Of a DNA stretch of 7,176 bases, positions 5,015 through 7,176 are shown in pieces. The translations under genes were made by a program, and so were the position numbers. Origin of the DNA: Candidatus Borrarchaeota archaeon (GTDB lineage Archaea > Asgardarchaeota > Sifarchaeia > Borrarchaeales > Borrarchaeaceae). The DNA lies in assembly GCA_016840645.1 (NCBI GenBank), contig JAEORY010000196.1, positions 1 to 7,176 on the forward strand, written 5' to 3'. The first letter of the stretch is position 1, and the number at the start of each line of letters is the position of its first letter. The notes beneath the pieces were generated by a model. That model had not been told where the DNA came from. It worked only from the letters and a program-made list of their open reading frames with translations, and did no database searches.

Positions 5015-6009
5015 CGTGGTTGGATCGTTTTCTTGCTGCTTGTCGTCGTCGTGGTTTGAGTGGTAAGACTTTAGATCTTTATGAGGGTATTCTTTCTAAT
5101 TTGGATCTTGATCTTTCCAAATGTAGTTTGAATGATGTTAATGGTGTTTTGGATAAGGTTTCTAAACGTTCTAATTCTTATTATCGTTTGAATGTTATTC
5201 TTGTTAAGGCTGCTCTGGATTTTCTTGGTAGAAAAAAGATTTCTGAAAAGATTCAGTTACCTAAGGTTAAGGATAGGGCTGACAGGATCCGTGAGAAGTT
5301 GCTGGATCCTGGTGAGGTTAAGAAACTTATCGAGAAGGCGCCCACCGATCAGGATCGTTTAGGTTTCTCTTTACTGTATGAGTTAGGCTGCAGGATTGGT
5401 GAATTGTATAATGTTAGGATGAAGGATGTACAGTTTGACAAGTATGGAGCGATTATTTGGTTGACTGGTAAGAGTGGTACTAGGTCGAGGCGTGTTTATT
5501 CTAGTGTTCCAGATCTTAAAACTCATATTAACAGTCATCCGGAGAAGGATAAGCCTGAAGCTAAACTGTTTCGTTATGGTAGGAAAGGATCCTCGAAAGC
5601 TCATGAGCGGACTATGGCTAACCGTTATCGTAGGATAGGTAAGGATATTCTTGGACGGAACATTCATCCTCACATGTTCCGTCATACGAAGGCTACTGAG
5701 GATAGTAAACTGTTTACTGATAGGGAGATGATGATTTTGTTTGGTTGGAAACGTCCGGATATGGTTTCAACTTATAGTCATTTATCGTTGCGTGATGTTG
5801 AGGAGAAGGATCTTGTGCTTCATGGAATGAAAAGTAAAGAGGAAATTTTGAAACCTCTAGTTCAAGTCCGGAAATGTGTTAAGTGTGGTGTTGATAACGC
5901 TCCGGTTAGCATGTTCTGTCATAAATGTGGAGCCTCGTTAAGTCTGTTAACATTTTCACCTGAAGAATTGAAAGAACATATAATGAAGTATGTACGTGAA
6001 GCAAAATAG
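5011..6009 (+). CDS. Tyrosine recombinase (integrase) with C-terminal zinc ribbon
   Basis: A phage-type integrase of 332 residues that would cut and rejoin DNA through a 3'-phosphotyrosine. Residues 1-85 are a SAM-like core-binding domain. The catalytic domain (100-265) shows the full set: R128 in ELGCRIGEL, K154 in LTGKSG, H221 and R224 in HPHMFRH, W246 in the third His/Trp position, and nucleophile Y255 in STYSHL. Residues 289-306 add a zinc ribbon, CVKC and CHKC, and a basic helical end. The ribbon after the tyrosine is an extension seen in some archaeal integrases and may help DNA or partner binding. The gene appears intact. Its first 300 bases are markedly C-poor and T/G-rich, unlike the left half of the window, consistent with foreign origin. 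Three of the seven GGATCC sites are inside it. Confidence 0.95.
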   Translation: MTWLDRFLAACRRRGLSGKTLDLYEGILSNLDLDLSKCSLNDVNGVLDKVSKRSNSYYRLNVILVKAALDFLGRKKISEKIQLPKVKDRADRIREKLLDPGEVKKLIEKAPTDQDRLGFSLLYELGCRIGELYNVRMKDVQFDKYGAIIWLTGKSGTRSRRVYSSVPDLKTHINSHPEKDKPEAKLFRYGRKGSSKAHERTMANRYRRIGKDILGRNIHPHMFRHTKATEDSKLFTDREMMILFGWKRPDMVSTYSHLSLRDVEEKDLVLHGMKSKEEILKPLVQVRKCVKCGVDNAPVSMFCHKCGASLSLLTFSPEELKEHIMKYVREAK

Positions 6010-6051
6010 GATCCGCTGCAGCCATTCAAAAGATTCATTATCGTTTTCTAG

Positions 6052-6186
6052 ATTTCCTATTTTTTTATTTTTCTTGTCATAATCTTTCTATTATTTGCCA
6101 TCAAAGAAAAAGCACTTGGAGAAGCAATTTTAATAATAATTATTATTTTTACAATTGCGTATTACTATGTGCATAAACATATGTAG
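6052..6186 (+). other. Two-helix membrane frame without a start codon
   Basis: Between a TAG (6049) and a TAG (6184) lies a 44-codon frame that reads as a hairpin membrane protein: helix YFFIFLVIIFLLFA, a polar turn IKEKALGE, helix AILIIIIIFTIAYYYV, and the basic end HKHM. No ATG, GTG or TTG is in frame; only ATT (6052, 6067) is available. AT-rich DNA easily codes such residues, and the T-rich start (6060-6074) may instead be the integrase terminator. It could be a truncated gene, an ATT-initiated gene, or chance. Confidence 0.3.
6060..6074 (+). terminator. T-rich terminator candidate of the integrase
   Basis: ATTTTTTATTTTTCT lies about 50 bases after the integrase stop. Archaeal RNA polymerase ends at such T-runs without a hairpin. 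It overlaps the membrane frame described here, so only one interpretation may hold. Confidence 0.35.
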
Positions 6187-6315
6187 TGCGTGCCATGAGA
6201 GGTGAGTCTTGCTAGCTAACTAACACTCGCTTATCTCTGTTCTTGATATGGATCCGTTGTAGGTTCCAAATTTAAACCAAAGTTTATTATAAAACTTAAC
6301 AGTGTCATATGCCCA

Positions 6316-6391
6316 TCAGTGTCTGAAAAATTTCCTCGATCAAGACCTCCAAAGATTAATGTCTTCTTTTTTTTCTGGTCTCAGACACTGA
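6316..6391. repeat. 11-base inverted repeat around a 54-base loop
   Basis: TCAGTGTCTGA (6316-6326) and TCAGACACTGA (6381-6391) are perfect inverted repeats. CAGTGTC occurs once more at 6300-6306 as a direct copy. The unit lies 15 bases beyond the stop of the CxxC-x17-CxxC gene. On the minus strand the loop carries a T-poor, A-rich run and GGAGG. It could be an RNA hairpin at the transcript end, a recombination site or an operator. The rest of 6187-6405 shows no gene. Confidence 0.5.
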
Positions 6392-6405
6392 CTTTTTCTT
6401 TCTTT

Positions 6406-6534
6406 CTAGTATCTTCTACGTTTCTGGTAACAGTCACGACAGTAAACAGGACGGTCGCCTGAAGGTTCGAAAGGTACTTCAGCATCTTTACCACATTCGG
6501 AACATTTGATCTTAAACATCTTTCTTTCACTCAT
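6406..6534 (-). CDS. CxxC-x17-CxxC zinc mini-protein (42 aa)
   Basis: ATG 6534 is preceded 6 bases upstream by the strong SD GAGGTGA (6541-6547). The 42-residue product is a single domain: KCSECGKDAEVPFEP, then SGDRPVYCRDCYQKRR. C11/C14 and C32/C35 are separated by exactly 17 residues, the defining pattern of the small CxxC-x17-CxxC zinc-binding family found in archaea and some bacteria, where it often appears alone or attached to nucleic-acid proteins. The basic ends (SERKMFKIK, QKRRRY) suggest contact with RNA or DNA. Its exact role is not known. Here it is complete, and lies downstream of the capsid-like gene on the same strand, separated by a terminator-like element, so it is probably transcribed separately. 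Confidence 0.88.
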   Translation of the reverse strand: MSERKMFKIKCSECGKDAEVPFEPSGDRPVYCRDCYQKRRRY

Positions 6535-6559
6535 ACTATTTCACCTCACACACTTTTAG

Positions 6560-6584
6560 AAAAAAAGGGATCCTGAAAAAGGAT
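6560..6584 (-). terminator. Hairpin plus T-run, minus strand
   Basis: On the minus strand ATCCT-TTTTC-AGGAT (6584-6570) is followed by CCC and seven T (6566-6560). It is placed between the 71-residue gene and the SD of the CxxC-x17-CxxC gene. The stem overlaps a GGATCC site. Confidence 0.4.
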
Positions 6585-6706
6585 TCATATCATTGGTTAA
6601 TATTGGTTGCTTCCACGTCTAGAACATGACTGTTGAGCTACAGGATCTATGTTTCCAGTCAGTATGCTTAACGCTAACTTTGCTGAAAAAAATTAGGAGA
6701 TTTAAT
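6585..6706. other. Intergenic stretch, no gene seen
   Basis: Nothing convincing is coded between the stop of the 71-residue gene and the terminator-like hairpin. It must contain the promoter of the CxxC-x17-CxxC gene; AATATTAA near 6599 is the best TATA-like run. Confidence 0.25.
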
Positions 6707-6922
6707 TTAGTGTTTACGTTTCTTGATGTATACTGCTGATGCAACCGCGACTATTCCAGCCAGTACCAAGTAGGGTGCAATTACAGTAAGCTTGTTTACT
6801 TCAGCGGCTACTCCACCGACAGGTGCAGGAGGAATCCGTTGACCTAAGACTGTTTGAGCTGATCCAAGTATCCCTGTTATTGTGGATAGGGTCGAAATCA
6901 TGAGACTTTTAAATCTTGACAT
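6707..6922 (-). CDS. 71-residue two-helix protein, candidate spindle-virus capsid protein
   Basis: ATG 6922 to TAA 6707 encodes 71 residues. After a basic start (MSRFK) comes a moderately hydrophobic helix, residues 6-27 (SLMISTLSTITGILGSAQTV). A Pro/Gly-rich turn follows (QRIPPAPVGG, 28-37). Residues 44-66 form a strong hydrophobic helix (LTVIAPYLVLAGIVAVASAVY), and the end is IKKRKH. Size, two hydrophobic helices, proline turn and basic tail match the major capsid proteins of fuselloviruses and related spindle-shaped viruses; the second helix resembles the SSV1 VP1 ending by eye. The first helix could instead be a signal peptide, making this a small anchored surface protein. A TATA-like TTTATATGAA at 6951-6960 gives it its own promoter with an almost leaderless start. 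Neighbouring integrase supports a viral reading. Confidence 0.6.
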   Translation of the reverse strand: MSRFKSLMISTLSTITGILGSAQTVLGQRIPPAPVGGVAAEVNKLTVIAPYLVLAGIVAVASAVYIKKRKH

Positions 6923-6950
6923 AATTCATCGAGCCTAGAGTTGAAATGTT

Positions 6951-6961
6951 TTCATATAAAA
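6951..6961 (-). promoter_or_regulatory. TATA-like box of the 71-residue gene
   Basis: TTTTATATGAA on the minus strand is centred about 34 bases before ATG 6922, giving a leader of only about 8 bases. No SD fits, in agreement with leaderless initiation. Confidence 0.5.
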
Positions 6962-7008
6962 GAATTTGGAGAGTCGAATAGGAAAGCGTGACTTCAATGA
7001 CCGGATCC

Positions 7009-7176
7009 CTATTTCTTTTTGAATTGTTCTAGGGTTAATTTTTTGTCTCCAGGTTTGAAACTGATATTAATTTTTGTAGCTGATTCCCCAATTTTAAGAG
7101 GGAAAGCTGTATCCTCCACTAGTCTTGTCGGTACATAAATGAAGTATTTCCCATCGGTTCTTCTGAATATGCTTCT
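7009..7176 (-). CDS. C-terminal part of a protein, possibly AbrB/SpoVT-like; runs off right edge
   Basis: The last 55 codons of a minus-strand gene end at TAG 7009; the 5' part is outside the window. The product reads RTDGKYFIYVPTRLVED, TAFPLKIGESATKINISF, KPGDKKLTLEQFKKK. A strand ending in IYVP, then a short helix LVED, a G-E turn, a strand KINISF, and a final KLTLE strand follow the order of the swapped-hairpin AbrB/MazE/SpoVT DNA-binding fold, common among regulators on archaeal plasmids and viruses. The match is by pattern only and the insertion TAFPL is atypical. It is co-directional with the 71-residue gene, 86 bases upstream of it, and that gene has its own promoter. Confidence 0.6.
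   Translation of the reverse strand, partial: RSIFRRTDGKYFIYVPTRLVEDTAFPLKIGESATKINISFKPGDKKLTLEQFKKK

Larger units (their letters stand above)
5285..7008. repeat. Seven GGATCC sites in the element half
   Basis: GGATCC occurs at 5285, 5304, 5587, 6009, 6250, 6568 and 7003. I found none in 1-5284. Those at 6009 and 6250 continue alike (GGATCCGCTGCAG and GGATCCGTTGTAG). The last four fall between, not inside, the small genes. Confidence 0.6.

Noticed and set aside
5383..5685. Minus-strand frame of 100 codons
   Set aside because: Antisense to the catalytic core of the integrase.
6464..6470. GGTTCGA resembling a tRNA T-loop
   Set aside because: It lies inside the CxxC-x17-CxxC gene and no acceptor or anticodon stem can be folded around it.

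Overview
The window reads as archaeal DNA, AT-rich, with genes preceded by TATA-like boxes and by good Shine-Dalgarno (SD) sequences (GGAGG, GAGGTGA). A surface protein fragment ending in a PEF-CTERM-like tail, a fused cytidylyltransferase/CDP-alcohol phosphotransferase, an Lrp/AsnC regulator and a CxxC-x17-CxxC mini-protein suggest the TACK side of the archaea, perhaps a Bathyarchaeia-like organism. That placement is inference from gene families; there is no rRNA or tRNA marker here.

Left part, 1-4850, is gene-poor and rich in broken genes. It holds the 3' part of a surface-protein gene running off the left edge, a 17-codon lysine-rich micropeptide behind a consensus SD, and a full-length but dead bifunctional gene (inositol-1-phosphate cytidylyltransferase plus di-myo-inositol-phosphate-type synthase) with no start codon, three in-frame stops and a changed catalytic residue. 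Next come an Lrp/AsnC regulator whose best start is ATT, a short possible operon (54-residue membrane protein, then a protein with a Tyr/Pro octapeptide repeat), a small membrane ORF, a dodecin-like remnant, an unrecognised 138-residue ORF, and the tail of a second Lrp gene fused in frame to a hydrophobic segment. Scattered through it are five copies of a GC-only palindrome built around AGCGCGCGCT, conspicuous in AT-rich DNA.

Right part, 4858-7176, looks like one end of an integrated mobile element. A promoter drives a 34-residue Cys/His-rich protein whose stop overlaps the start (ATGA) of a tyrosine recombinase with a C-terminal zinc ribbon. Past the integrase lies a start-less two-helix membrane frame. 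Then, on the minus strand, come a CxxC-x17-CxxC protein, a 71-residue two-helix protein that resembles capsid proteins of spindle-shaped archaeal viruses, and a gene running off the right edge that may be AbrB-like. Seven GGATCC sites sit in this 1.7 kb and none that I found elsewhere.

The simplest reading is an integrated provirus or plasmid next to a decaying chromosomal region. The most checkable novelties are the Cys/His-rich partner of the integrase, the candidate capsid protein, the dispersed GCGCGC palindrome, the YPQVTYPS repeat protein, and several frames with ATT or ATC where ATG is expected.
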